A stretch of 64,000 nucleotides of DNA from Micractinium sp. NFX-FRZ (lineage: Eukaryota; Chlorophyta; Trebouxiophyceae; Chlorellales; Chlorellaceae): the NCBI GenBank assembly GCA_029339195.1, contig JAPTJF010000018.1, positions 124,001 through 188,000 on the forward strand, given 5' to 3'. Position 1 is the stretch's first letter. The number at the start of each line of letters is the position of its first letter. This document shows, piece by piece, positions 21,476-32,945 of the stretch. The position numbers and the translations under genes are program-made. The notes below the pieces were generated by a model, which ran no database searches, was not told the origin of the DNA, and saw only the letters and a list, made by a program, of their open reading frames with translations.

Positions 21476-24400
21476 TCACTCCTCTCCCTCATCCGCCCCC
21501 TCCTGCACCGGCCAGGGTATCGCCGCCGCCTCCACGGGCCAGCCAGCAAACACAAGGGGCAGGCGGTCGGCCAGCAGGGCTCTGAAGGCGGGGATGTCGA
21601 CGCGCACGTCCACGTTGGTGTGTGCCTGCGGGCGGCACAGTGGTGTGGGGGTAAAGTGGGGGAAGTAGGTCGATGAAGGCGCCTCTGTACTGCGGAGGCA
21701 GTGTGGCTGGTTGGGGCACGGGGCGATGCGCGTGTTAAAGATGGGGGGCAAGAGGAGGTTGGGTCGACAGGGAGCAGGTTGGAGGATCTCCTTGGCGTGT
21801 CTCTGGCGCTCAGGGCTCGCTGGCGCTGGCCGGACAGGGCACTCCAGGTACCCACCAGCAGCACTATATGCGCCACACGTGCACGCACCTGCCTGCACTC
21901 CCCCACCTCCCTCCCTTCCCCTTGCTCTGCCCTCCCTGCTGACCCCTCACCCCTCGGCACTCCCTCACCTCCACACACTCCTCGGTGTTGCACTCCAGCG
22001 GCTCCCAGTCCCCAAACCGGTGGCGGTCCCGCTCCACGATGTACACCGTCTCGTTGGCGTGGCGGCAGCGCAGCGCGTAGTGGTGGATGTCGCCCATCAT
22101 GGCGGTTTGCACCTGCAGGTGGGGCGGTGTGAGTGAATAGTGCCACATGATAGGTCAGGCATCAATACATTGGGGGCAGCGCCAACATGTGGTGGATGCC
22201 GCCCATCATGGCGGTTTGCACCTGCAAGCCGGGCGCAAGCGCAGCGGTGGTGTCAATCCACATCACACAACAGGCTATTCAACTGTCAGCTCGTTGGGGG
22301 CAGCGCAGCGCGGTGTGGTGGGAGTCGCCTCCCATGGCGGTTTGCACTTGCGGGTAGGGAGGTAATGGAGTGGTGATGTCAGCATGGGACCTCCTGTAAG
22401 TGCCGCTCCCTTACCGCCTCCGCCTCCCGCACCGCCCACGCTCCGGCCCAGCACCCTCCCTGGCCCCCCACTCGACCTGCTCAGCACCCTCCCGCGCCCC
22501 ACCAAACCTGCCCCCTTCCAACCCGCCCACCTGGAAGCTCCTGTCCAGCCCGTGCCAGAACCAGTTGCGCTGGATGATCTCAAACACAGCGCTGCCCGGC
22601 TGCATGAACTGCAGCACGGCCAAGGTGTGGAAGGAAACAACAAGACAGCGGTGACAGGTAGCAGAGGTTGCAAGCCAAAAGAGCAGCTGATTGCGACAGC
22701 AGCTTACCATTCTATTGCCGGGGCTTTCACCCTCCCACTCACGCGTGATGTGCACTCCCACCCGAACTGTACCTCAAACCACCCCACCCCACACCCACCT
22801 GCAAGTCTGCCACGTGTGAGGCATGAAGTGAGCAGGCATGCAGAGTGCGTGCCATTTGTATGCGGCACTGCATACCCACTGTAACTGTGACACCTTACCC
22901 CTGAGCTTTCCTGTAACTGTGACACCTCGCCCCGCACACATGCGGGTCCGCCAGGCTGGAAGTGTGGAGTGTGCAGGCATGCAGAGTCCGTCCCATGTAT
23001 ATGCGGCGCTGCGACACCCACAACACAAGTACCTCGCCTCACCCGACCCCACCCCGCCCGCCCACCCACCTGCGAGTTGGCGAGGTTGGAGGTGTGCACC
23101 GAGACGAGGACGGAGGTGGAGGCCATGGTGGCCAGCTGCTCCTGGAACGGGGTGGAGGCGTTGAACTCCACCACACGCACCTGACAGGGGGCGGGAGGAG
23201 GAGGGGAACATGCAGAAGGTGGGGAGGCACGTGTGATAGTGGGCAGGCGGGAGGAGCGGGGCAGAACATCCAAAGGGCGGGACAGAGAAGAGTGAGATGG
23301 GGGCGGCAGGGGGACGGAGGGACGGGAGGGGTGGGCATGGTGAACACACACCACCGCGCCGTGCGGACCTCCCACAGCATGCCACACTCCAGCCCAGCAC
23401 CCTTGCTCCTGTGCCTTGGAACACCCCGTGAGCCCAGCACCCTGGCTCTTGCAAGCACAAACTGATGTTTCCGTTGTCCCCCTACTGTATATCCCCCTCC
23501 TCACCGCACAAACTTAAGCATCGTGCCCCCCTAAGATGCTCTTTCCACCCGCCCACCTCCCCAAACTCGCGCAGCATGTCGAGCAGCTCCTCCTCGTTCA
23601 CCACCCGCCGGTTGGCGCGCTTGCGCTGGAAGGTGATGGTGCGGGCCAGCGGCTTGCGCAGCTTGGGGGGAGGCAGGCCGTACTGCAGCATGGAAGCATG
23701 GGGCAAGGCGGGGTGAGGTGCAGGCAAGGGCGGGCGGGGCGGGGAAGCATGGAGGCAGGGCGGGTTGCGTGGCAGATCAGGGCGGGGGGGGAAGTACGGG
23801 GGCAGTGAGAGGGCAGTAGCAGCCGAGCAGGGCATGCCGAGCGTTGATGTAACGTGAGCAGTCCAGGCACCGACTGCTGTGCCGCTGGCAGCTCTTGCCA
23901 CGCTCGCCCATCAGCGCATGGCCACGGAGCTGCCCCTCACGCCAGCACCAGCTGCCCCATCATCCCCCTGGCTCCTTGCCTGGGCGTACAGCATCTTGCG
24001 GTACAGGTGGGCGTCCTCCTGGCTCAAGAAGGTGCGCACCCCGCCCGTGTAGATGTCCTTGACCACCAGCACCCGGTCAAAGGCCACCCAGGTGTCGGCA
24101 GGGTAGCCCTCCAGGGGCGCGGCTGCAGGGCAGGTGGAACGTAGTACAAGTTGTGGTGGGTTTACCACCAGGACGTGGCCTAAGGCCACCCAGGTGTCGG
24201 CATGGTACTGCTCCAGGGTTGCGGCTGCAGCAGGCACAGTGCGGACCCAGGTGCAAAAGCATGGGCGCAGCGTGGGGGGCAAGGGGGGCCGGCACAGCAG
24301 GGCATCAACTGCCGCCCACTTGGACAAAAGGTTGATGTGCACACTGCCCTGTTCCACCCCTGCTCCCCCTCCCCTACTCCGCGTTACAATGTGGCCCAGC

Positions 24401-26502
24401 AGGTGCAGGGGACGTGCCTCCCCAGCTCTCTGCGCCCCCTCCCCTCTTTGTCATCCCCCTTCCTCCACACGACACTCACCCCACTACTCAACCTTACACA
24501 CCCACCAATCTGCTTCACAATCTGGTCCACCTCCTGCTGCCACATGATGGGCGGCAGGTCCCTGCGCGGCCCCACACCCAGCGCAGTCGCCAGCGTGGCG
24601 CGCACCCACTCCATCATGTGGCTGCGCTTTAGGTGCAGCTGCAGGAATTGCGTGGGCGGGCGGGCAAAGCCGCGCTCCTGGCGCAGGATGGAGAAGAGCG
24701 GGAACAGCATCTCCGACCAGTGACCGATGGCGGTCTGCAGGGCAGAGCAGGGGGGCGGGCAGCGAGGGTGAGCGGGACAATGGATGAGGCAGGTGGGGAT
24801 GGAGGTGGGGGGCCGGCTTGGGGCAGGACAGTGGGGGTGCCTGGCAGCGATGGTCGGCAGGGCTGACAAGGGGCCCTACAGGCTTGCCAACCGCCCAGCT
24901 GTGCAGCTGGTGTTGAGGCCTCACAGGTGCCGGGAGTGTGTCTTACAATGCAGCCACACGCGCCTCCCACCCACCGGGGTGCAGGATGTAGACACAGTTT
25001 AAGGCCAGGGCTGCCACGCACCCAGCTGTTCAGCTGTTGCAGGTGCTGGGCGTTCCCCTACAACCAATGCCCCCCTCCCCACCCACCGGGTGCAGGAAGA
25101 AGACAAAGTCGAAGACGAGGGTGTCGCCGGCCACCAGCTGGTGGCGGGTGGAGGCCAGGAAGTTGGAGGCGTTGGAGACGTGCATGATGTTGAGCTCCAC
25201 GTTGCGGGTCAGCTTCCACGGCTCCTGCACGCACAGTTTGATGTACACAGTCGCTTGGTTCGCAAGTTGTAGGAGTGAGCAAACTTAGCTAACCAAACAT
25301 CAGCTGCAGCCCGCACAGGGTATATGTCCCATCGTTCGATGAGGTGCTTGATGTGGAGGCCATCTATGCCGCGGGGCAGCACAGCACAGCATGCTGACAC
25401 AGCACAGCACAGCGTGCCCAACAACAGCACAGATACAGCCAGGGACGCACCACGCCCGTCTCGCCGTCCACCAGCAGATAGAATCGGCCGTTGTTGAACC
25501 TGCGGGGAGCATAAGCAGGGCGGCAGGCGGCCACAGGGCATGTGTGCGTCAAGCAGGGCAGGCGCAGGCGCAACAGCAGCAGCAGCAGCAGCGACAGCAA
25601 GTGTGTGCTAGCAGCATTGGCAGCAGCTGCTGCTGTTGTGGGTCAGTGGCGCTGTGCCACGACCTGCCGCCAGCTAGCCAGCAGGTACGCATGCGTGCAG
25701 CGTCCGCTGATCGCCACACTTGGGGATGCCTCACACATACCTGCCTGCAGCACCTTCCTGCCCCCCAACGCACCTGCCTCAACCTTCCTGGCCGCCCTGC
25801 TCCGCCCGCCGCGCCCCGCCGGCGGCTCAGGCCCGCCCCACCGAACACAAGAACCAGCACACTCATGCCTGCCTGCAGCACACTCCATTGCCTTCCTCCC
25901 CCGCGCACACCTGCCTCAGTCTTCGCACCCCACCGGCAGCTTCAGGCCCAGCACCCAACAGACGCAACGCTCACACAGCAGCGTTCCGTGTAGCACCCAC
26001 CAGAGGTTGTCGTAGATGCAGTACTTGTCGTTGCAGTGGGCCGCCGAGCGGGGCGACCCATTGCGCCACTTCCAGCTCTGCGTGTCGCTCATGCCGTGCA
26101 CCGTGCAGGACGCGGGCTGGCGGTCGGTCCAGTTGGCGCGCTTGGCATCCCAGTACTGGTACTGCCGTACATCCCAGAAGCCAGGCTCGTGGCCCTGCAG
26201 GTGGCGTGCGGGTGTGGGGTCGCGGGCTGCCCTAAGGCGAGGCACCCTCTGCTGCTGTGCGTGCAGCGTGGCACGCAGGAATTGTTTTGATGCCGCGGCA
26301 GGAGACGGCGGGGTGGGCGGTTGGCAGCGGCGTGGCCTCAAGCTGAGCGCACCCACCCATGCAGCACCCAATGCCCGGCACCCAACTGCAGCACCCATCA
26401 GCCAGCACTCACTTTACGGTACACCTCCCGCCACTTGCACCCCACTGGGAAGAAGCCACGAGCATCGGCAACCACCAGATCCCCGCCATCGGTGCTGCCT
26501 TC

Positions 26503-26539
<37 letters not shown>

Positions 26540-26883
26540 GGTGCTGCCTCGGCAGGCGGACTGCTGGTGCCTGTGCTGCCCCTGTCTTCGCTGCTGCCGC
26601 TGCCAGTGCCGCCGCTGCCGGCAGCTGGTGCTGGGCCATCGGGCGGTCGGCTGCGTTGTGCCGCTAGCGCTGCCAGCACTGCCAGCAGCACCACCAACAC
26701 CGGGAGGCCACGCGACAGCATCCAAGACCCATGCGGCTGCTGCTTGGTGGCCGGCACGCCTCCATTTCTGCCGCCGTTGCTGCCCTTGCGCGCAGTGCCG
26801 CCGCCGGCTGGCGGTGCCTCGGCTGGTGGTGCCGCCTGCTCGCCGCCCGCCGCCGCTGCCGGGCCCCGCTTCCTGGGCGACAT
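21476..26883 (-). CDS. GT61-family (DUF563) Golgi glycosyltransferase
   Basis: Eleven exons (26883-26413, 26194-26001, 25499-25451, 25224-25087, 24734-24506, 24122-23980, 23682-23557, 23180-23070, 22608-22531, 22112-21969, 21625-21476) sum to 610 residues. Type II topology: a basic N terminus, then one membrane anchor (LPVLVVLLAVLAALAA, near residue 60), then a Ser/Gly-rich stem with 12 consecutive Ser. The luminal domain has paired Cys and aromatic motifs (NDKYCIYDNLWWVLHG region, FNNGRFYLLVDGETG) and the GT61 hallmark VVEFNASTPFQEQLATMAST, SVLVSVHTSNLANSQFMQPGSAVFEI. GT61 enzymes include plant beta-1,2-xylosyl- and arabinosyl-transferases and EOGT; donor and acceptor cannot be assigned. The 23980/23682 intron uses a GC donor (CAG-gcaagg). 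A possible extra exon at 25370-25270 is not needed for phase. Several introns carry copies of neighbouring exon edges. Confidence 0.85.
22052..22360 (-). repeat. Triplicated acceptor plus exon start in GT61
   Basis: The exon start at 22112 with its ctgcag acceptor (plus-strand text catggcggtttgcacctg) reappears at 22189-22230 and 22291-22357 in the upstream intron. The third copy also keeps the ctcgttgg...cagcgcagcgcg text found deeper in the exon at 22052-22080. Confidence 0.85.
22838..23015 (-). repeat. Tandem repeat within GT61 intron
   Basis: aggcatgcagagtgcgtgcc followed by tatgcggcactgc is repeated about 135 bases on as aggcatgcagagtccgtccc followed by tatgcggcgctgc. ctgtaactgtgacacc also occurs twice between them. 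Confidence 0.8.
24061..24237 (-). repeat. Duplicated acceptor plus exon start in GT61
   Basis: Plus-strand text of the exon (aaggccacccaggtgtcggc ... ctccaggg ... gcggctgcag, 24079-24128) is repeated at 24182-24230 in the upstream intron. The duplicate keeps the acceptor. Confidence 0.85.
24964..25110 (-). repeat. Duplicated exon end plus donor in GT61
   Basis: The exon end and donor at 25080-25110 (cccacccaccgggtgcagga on plus) recurs at 24967-24998 as cccacccaccggggtgcagg, with similar gtagac/aagac text beyond. The copy therefore lies in the intron downstream of that donor. Confidence 0.75.
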
Positions 26884-27196
26884 GCCGCTCGCGGCCCAGC
26901 GCCGAATCAGCCGAACGTTGGGCCTGGCAAGCCTAGCCTGCTTGTGTGTCCAGCACCCCAGCCAACAAACAAGTTAAACTTGTTCAGCTGCCTGCCGGTG
27001 CAGGTCAGATGGATCGGATGGTGGGTGGTCGATGCTGCAGTGAGCCAATGCCGGGAGCAGCGAGCGGGAGGGCCCCAAACACCGGCCTGCTGGGGGCTCC
27101 CACAGCAGCAGCCCAGCATGGCAGTCATCTCACACCCTTTCACGTCCCAAACCCCTCTGTGATTGGACCAGGACATATAGAAATCGGTAGCACGCC
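26884..27196. promoter_or_regulatory. Compact divergent promoter region, GT61 / aspartate kinase
   Basis: Only 313 bases separate the start codons of two outward-reading genes, so both 5' UTRs and core promoters must lie here. It contains a slightly AT-richer patch (gttaaacttgttcagc) near 26970-26990. No consensus box is certain. Confidence 0.5.
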
Positions 27197-30100
27197 ATGG
27201 CTACCCTTCAAGCGGTCAGGCCTCAAGTGGCGGCGCGGGGCCAGGCGCTTCCTGGGCTTGCCCACCCACGCTTGGCGGTGCAGCCCCGCCATGTGTGCAG
27301 CAGCAGCACCATCAGCAGCCGGAGAGCCGCGCAGATAGCGGTGTCATGCGTCGCTGCCCCAGAGGCGCCAAGCAGCACTGCCAGCAAGAAGCTTGCGGCT
27401 CCTGGCCAGTCCCAGAAGCAGGTGAGTTGCAGGTCCCATTGTGAGGGCGCTTGCAACCCGGGTTTGGCAGGCCGGGTGCAGCTGTGGGTGGTGTCCCATC
27501 GGCCGCCGCAAGCGCCTCCAGCTGTCGCCGCCCTCCTCGCAGAGCGACTAAACGTTTGCTTTCGCTGCCTGCCTCCCTGGCTGCTGTCGCAGGTTTCCAT
27601 TGTGTACAAGGTGGGTATGGGGTCGAATTGCTGCTGAGCAGCCTTGATTTGCACGGCAGGCAGCGAGCTGGGGTCCATGCGTGCTGCACCCACCTGGCTG
27701 GGTCTCAATCTGCAAGCGCTGAGCAGGCGCCCCTGGAGCGCATGCAGTTCATGTGCAGCAGTCCTGCAGCAGCCCGGGTGCAGCACCACCTGCACTGCCA
27801 CCCATGTGCAGCAACACGTGCCTCCTGCCGCCCTCTGCGCAACCCACTTCCGCCGCCACCGCAGCCACAGCGCTCATGTGTGTGTGTTCTTACGCCTCTT
27901 CTTCTTCACCGTTTTTCTTCTTCACGCTCTGCAGTTTGGCGGCTCCTCCGTGGCCACCGCTGAGCGCATGAAGGAGGTGGCAGACATCGTGTGCAGCTTC
28001 CCGGAGCACCTGCCCTGCGTGGTGCTCTCCGCCATGGGAAAAGTGAGCACCGGGGTGTGGGCGGGGCGGGCGGGGCGGCATGAGGGTTGTGAAAGCATGG
28101 GACAGAAGGTCGGGGTTGTGGAAAGGGGTGCAGTGCATTCAGGTGGCAACTGACGTGGGCAGCTGAGCTGGCGGGGCGTTGGGGCGGCTGCGGGGCTGGC
28201 CGACGTGCGGTTGCTGCTCCGGGCAGCCCAGCTGTGTGGGAGCAATTGTTGAGGGGGCAGCAGAAGGGTTGCCTGTCTGGCTGCTGCAGAGGCGAGGAGG
28301 TCCTTGCCCCTCAATTTCGCTCACCCACGCACACGTGCACCACATTGTCTGCGCCCCCTGTATGTGCAGACCACCAACCTGCTGCTGCAAGCTGGCGACG
28401 AGGCGCTGCGCACGCCGCCCGCCAACATCTCCTCGCTGGCTCCCCTCAGGTGCGCTGCCAGGGGGTGGCTGAGGTCTGAACGCGCGTCGGGCAAGCTGGG
28501 GAGTTGGGGTCAGTCAGTCAAAGTCAGGTGTGGCCAGCGTTAGTAACTGGATGACTACATGCCTAATCAATGCCTACTGTAAGCGCATGGCTGAAGCGTT
28601 TCAGCCATGTGCTTTTTTATAGTAGGGATCAGCCAAAGGCTCTGTGCTGGCTGCCCTGAGGCGGTCGCGGCCCGCAGGTGGCCAGGGGCTGGGGTGCACA
28701 CGTGCCAAGCGGCGGGGGCTTGTACCGTTCCATGCAAATTGCTATTGCTCTAGGGTTGCCAAGGACACGCGTCGGCAGACAGGCTTGTGGCGGTTGCTAC
28801 CCAGTATTTGACCACTAGTGCTAAAAGTATCCCGTGCTTGTTCTTGCTGCTGCAGGGCCATCAAGGAGCTGCACCGCGAGAGTGCGGACAAGCTTGGGGT
28901 GGATGCGGCCACGGTGGAGGAGGTGGAGGCGCTGCTGACGCAGCTGCAGCAGCTGCTGGTGGGCATCTCCATCATGCAGGTGGGTGGGTGAGGCGGGGTG
29001 TGAGGCTGGCGGATGGGTGGGGGCGGTGCTGCTGCACCTGTGCTTGCGATGTGCCTGACAGCTGCTCCTGGTGGGCATTTGCTTCAAGGGGGGTCTCTAG
29101 CAGGTGCAGGCAGCAGGGGCGGCCTTGCCTTGCCTTGGGTGCTGCTGGCTGGCAGAGGGGAGAGGTTTAGAGTAGGCATGCCCAGCGCAAGTGCTGTTGT
29201 GTGGCGGGGCAATCCCTTTGTGTGCAGCTCATGGGTGACCTGGTGAGTGGGCAGGTGAGGGCGCACTCCTGTTGCCTGCACCCCCCGCCCGCCAGCTCCT
29301 CTTGTGCCGCGTGCTGTGCAGCCACCCTCCCCTCACTTGGCATGCCTCCTCTCTCCTCAAGCATCCACTGCCACTCCCCTCTCTCCCTTGTGTGTTCGTC
29401 CCCGCCTGCAGGACCTCACCCCCCGTGCCAAGGACTCCCTGGTGTCCTTTGGCGAGCGCCTGTCCACCCGCCTCTTTGCCGCCTACCTCACCGCCCAGGG
29501 GGTGCCTGCCAAGCAGTATGACGCCTACCAGATTGGCGTGACCACCAGCGACAACTTTGTGAATGCAGAGGTGGGGGAGGGGTGCTGTGGGCGGGGGTGG
29601 CTGTTTTCCACTTGGTCTGTTGCCCAGGCCCACAGGGGCATCCCCACCAACCTCGTTGGTGTGAAACGCAGAGGTGGGGCGGGAGCAGGCGTGCGTGCTG
29701 TTGCTGCGTGTTAGTACAACTAGGTGTGTGCGCTCCCTGATCCATCCACCCGATTCCCACAGGCCCACCCCTGTTCTCTGTATCGCCCCCACCCTCCCAA
29801 AAGTCCACGTTGCTGTTCCCCCACAATCTCATGCCCTATTCCCTGCTCTCCCCCCTCCCCCCACTCCACACCACCCCCCAGGTCAACTACGAGCTCACGC
29901 TGCCCGCTGTGCGCGAGAGCCTGACGTTTGCCCCCGACGCCCCCCGCCACCTGCCCATCGTCACCGGCTTCCTGGGGCGGGGCCTGCAGACGGGCGCCAT
30001 CACCACGCTGGGGCGGGGAGGGTCGGACCTGACCTGCACGCTGCTGGGCGCCAGCCTGGGGCTGTCGGAGGTGCAGGTGAGGCAGGTGGTGGGGTGCAGT

Positions 30101-32945
30101 GCTCCTTGCTTGAACCTTCGGCCACAAGTCCAGGGCGGGGAGAGGAGCAGGGGGATCACTGCATCAGAATGGTGGTGGCTCGTGCAGTGTGCCTTTGAAG
30201 CTATCGAATGCTCTGAGTGTGCTCCTCCCCACCACCACCACCTGTGCTGCCCGCCCCACCTCTGACGAGGCCCTGGCGCTGGCCTTCCTGTCAGTCAATT
30301 CATATACCTACTAATTCGACCCTCCCTCCTCCCACTGCCATTTTTTTCCCTCTTGCAGGTGTGGAAGGATGTGGATGGCGTGCTGACCGCAGACCCGCGC
30401 GTCGTCGACTCCGCCTCCCCCGTGGCCCGCCTCACTTTTGAGGAGGCCACGGAGCTGGCCTTCTTCGGCGCCACGGTGCTGCACCCGCTGGCCATGCAGC
30501 CCGCGCACGAGTGCAACGTGGGGGTGCGCGTGAAGAACAGCTACAACAGGTGTGTGTGGGGCGGGGCGCTGCCTGGGGCATTTGAACCCCAGGGCACGTG
30601 TGGTGCTGGAACAAGGAGGCAAGGGGGTGTGGAGGAGGGGAGCGTGTGGAGGACAGCTACCACAAGGAGTGCATCTGGGTGTGTTCCCAGGTAGAGAGGG
30701 GTTGGGTGCGCGTGAAGAACAGCTACAACAGGTGGGGGCGGCGGGGGGGGTCAGGCGGTGCCTGGGGCATGCGGTTGGGGCTTGTGTTGTGCTGGAACAA
30801 GGAGGCAACGGGGTGTGGAGGAGAGGTGTGCGTGTGGAGGACAGCTACAACCACGAGTGCATGCAGGTGCGAGAGAGAGAGGGGTTGGGTGACGCGCAGG
30901 GGTGGGCAGGTGGGTGGGTCGCTGGGGTCCCACACAGTTAGCGGGGCATGATAATGCACACTTTGCCGCCGCTGTATTGGCTTCCCTGCCCCGCAGGACC
31001 GCCCCTGGCACTCTGATCACGGAGGAGCGGGAGATGAAGGACGCCCTGATGACTTCTATCGTGTGCAAGAACAACGTGACGCTCGTGGACATCTCCTCCA
31101 CCCGCATGCTGGGCCAGTACGGCTTCCTGGCAAAGGTGGGTGGGTGTCGAGTGGGATGAGTGCACGTTGTTTGCTTGGCGCAGGGTTGCCCTGGTACATG
31201 CTGAGCATGCTGGGCCGGTACGGCTTCCTGGAAAAGGTGGGCTGCCGAGGGGTATGTGTATGGGCTGGCACGTGAGCAGATTTGTGCAGTGCCTTGCCAG
31301 GCAACCTGAAGGAAGTCTGTGGAGCTGCACGGCCGGCAGCGCGACGCCGCCAGCATATGCCGGCATGCCGCTCCTGCCCATATCCACATGTCTTCCCAAC
31401 CGCGGTCCCGCAGGTGTTTGAGGTGTTCTCCAAGAACAAGATCTCCATTGACGTGGTGGCCACCTCTGAGGTCTCCGTCTCCCTCACCCTGGACCCCGCC
31501 AAGTGAGTGCTATTGTTGTATTACAACCGTGCTTTTCCCAGCTGAGTAGCGTGCGAGGCGTGCAGGCCCCCCACGCATGGCACAGCATGATGCATGGGCA
31601 CGGAGCAGGCGCTTGGAGCTGCCCCACGGCAGCAAGGGGGGGCAGCGTGGGGCACCTGGCACAGAGGGGCGCCTCTTCCAGTGCGGGGCTGACTGTGTGC
31701 ACACGCTGCCGCGCGCCTCCCTGGCATCCTCCCCCTCCACCCAACCCGCCCTGCTGTCCTCCTACCCCTCCTGCCCCTCTCTCTTTTGGATCCTCTGCTG
31801 TGCCTCTCGCTTTTGGATCCTCTGTGATCCTGAGCACGACAGCTCAAGGCAACAGCTCCCAAACTCACACCTCCTGCCCCCCTCTCTGTCGTGAATCCTC
31901 TGCTGCTTGCAGGACCCTGTGGGAGCCTTCCCTGGCCCCCTCCTCCTCCCACCCCACCCTGCTCTCCTCCCACCCCTCCTGCCCTTGCTTGCAGGACCCT
32001 GTGGGAGCCTCCCCTGGCCCCCTCCTCCTCCCACCCCGCCCTGCTCTCCTCCTAACCCTCCCGCCCCTCTCTCGTGCATCCATCTGTTGCTTGCAGGACC
32101 CTGTGGGAGCGCGACCTGATTGCAGAGGAGCTGGACGGGCTGATGCACGACTTTGACGGCATCGCCAAGGTGGGCAGGGGGCAGGGCAGGCGGGGCGCTG
32201 GGGCTGCAACCTGGCGGGCCCGGCCAGCCTGACTGCACCCTCTTTGCTCGCATGAGAGACGGAGACGTAAACACTGGAATCTTGTTTCCGCGGGACCGCT
32301 TTGTGCCCCCGCCCTGCCCCCAACCCCCGCCTGATCCAATTGCACCCTGCACAACTTCCATGGAGAATCTTCTTAAAACCCCACCACTTCCCTTTTGCTC
32401 CCCCTGCCCCGCCTTTCCCCCCCACAGGCCCAGTACCGCCGCGGCATGGCCATCATCTCCCTCATCTGCAACGTGCGCCGCACCTCCACCATCCTGGAGC
32501 GCGCCTTCCGTGTGCTCAACCGCGAGCAGATCAACGTGCAGGTGGGGCGGGTCTGTAGTTGCTCACGGGCCTGCTTGGAAGAGCGCCGCCCGCCTGCCGC
32601 CGACGCGCCAAGCGCGCGCCCACATGCGGCACCGTGCTGGTCGCCTGGTGGGGGAGGCAGGGGCCCCTGCCCTGCCTGGCCGCCTCACCTGCCTGTTGCT
32701 CCCGACCGCACCAGCTGTTGAGTCGGGGCGCCTCCAAGCCGGCATTGTGGTGACTTCACTTGCTGCATTGTGAAGAACAGACCCCACGCCCCACCCTCCC
32801 CTACCTCCCCGCCCCCACTCGCGCGTGCGTCTTGCAGATGATGAGCCAGGGCGCGTCCAAGACCAACATTGCGCTGATTGTGAACGACACGGAGGCCAAG
32901 GCGGCGCTCCGGGCGCTGCACAAGGAGTTCTTTGGCACCGACTGA
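27197..32945 (+). CDS. Aspartate kinase, monofunctional, plastid-targeted
   Basis: First step of the Lys/Thr/Met/Ile pathway: phosphorylates L-aspartate with ATP. Thirteen exons (27197-27421, 27593-27610, 27935-28042, 28370-28449, 28856-28979, 29412-29570, 29882-30076, 30359-30549, 30997-31135, 31414-31502, 32097-32169, 32428-32541, 32838-32945) give 540 residues. The first 70 residues are Ser/Ala/Arg-rich, a plastid transit peptide. The kinase starts at VYKFGGSSVATAERM. Then come DLTPRAKDSLVSFGERLSTR, TLGRGGSDLTCTLLGASLG (substrate/ATP loop), VWKDVDGVLTADPR and ATELAFFGATVLHPLAM. Two C-terminal ACT domains follow (FEVFSKNKISIDVVATSEVSV; MAIISLICNVRRTSTILERA, INVQMMSQGASKTNIALIV), as in plant lysine-sensitive AK. 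There is no fused homoserine dehydrogenase. Exon 2 is only 18 bases. Regulation by lysine is expected from the family, not shown here. Confidence 0.95.
28930..29100 (+). repeat. Decayed copy of exon end in aspartate kinase intron
   Basis: The exon end cagctgctggtgggcatctc (28951-28979 region) is echoed at about 29059-29090 as cagctgctcctggtgggcat followed by ttgcttca. The donor equivalent is degenerate. Confidence 0.55.
30524..30890 (+). repeat. 182-bp tandem duplication starting at an exon end, aspartate kinase
   Basis: GTGCGCGTGAAGAACAGCTA CAACAG-gtg at 30524-30552 recurs at 30706-30734, 182 bases later. Both copies continue with cctggggcat, gtgctggaacaaggaggcaa, gtgtggaggacagctac and gagaggggttggg. 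The unit therefore contains the exon end, the donor and about 150 bases of intron. Confidence 0.88.
31104..31241 (+). repeat. Duplicated exon end plus donor, aspartate kinase
   Basis: GCATGCTGGGCCAGTACGGC TTCCTGG(C)AAAG-gtggg at 31104-31140 is repeated 101 bases downstream at 31205-31241 with two substitutions, donor intact. Confidence 0.88.
31898..32112 (+). repeat. Triplicated acceptor plus exon start, aspartate kinase
   Basis: ttgcttgcag-GACCCTGTGGGAGC occurs with the AG at 31912, 31994 and 32096. The first two copies continue into a shared ccctggccccctcctcctcc spacer. Only the third gives the ACT-domain frame. The second is in frame but reaches TAA after about 20 codons. Confidence 0.9.

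Noticed and set aside
25262..25372. Possible extra GT61 exon reading DGLHIKHLIERWDIYPV
   Set aside because: Including it breaks the phase with the flanking exons. Direct joining of 25451 to 25224 keeps frame.
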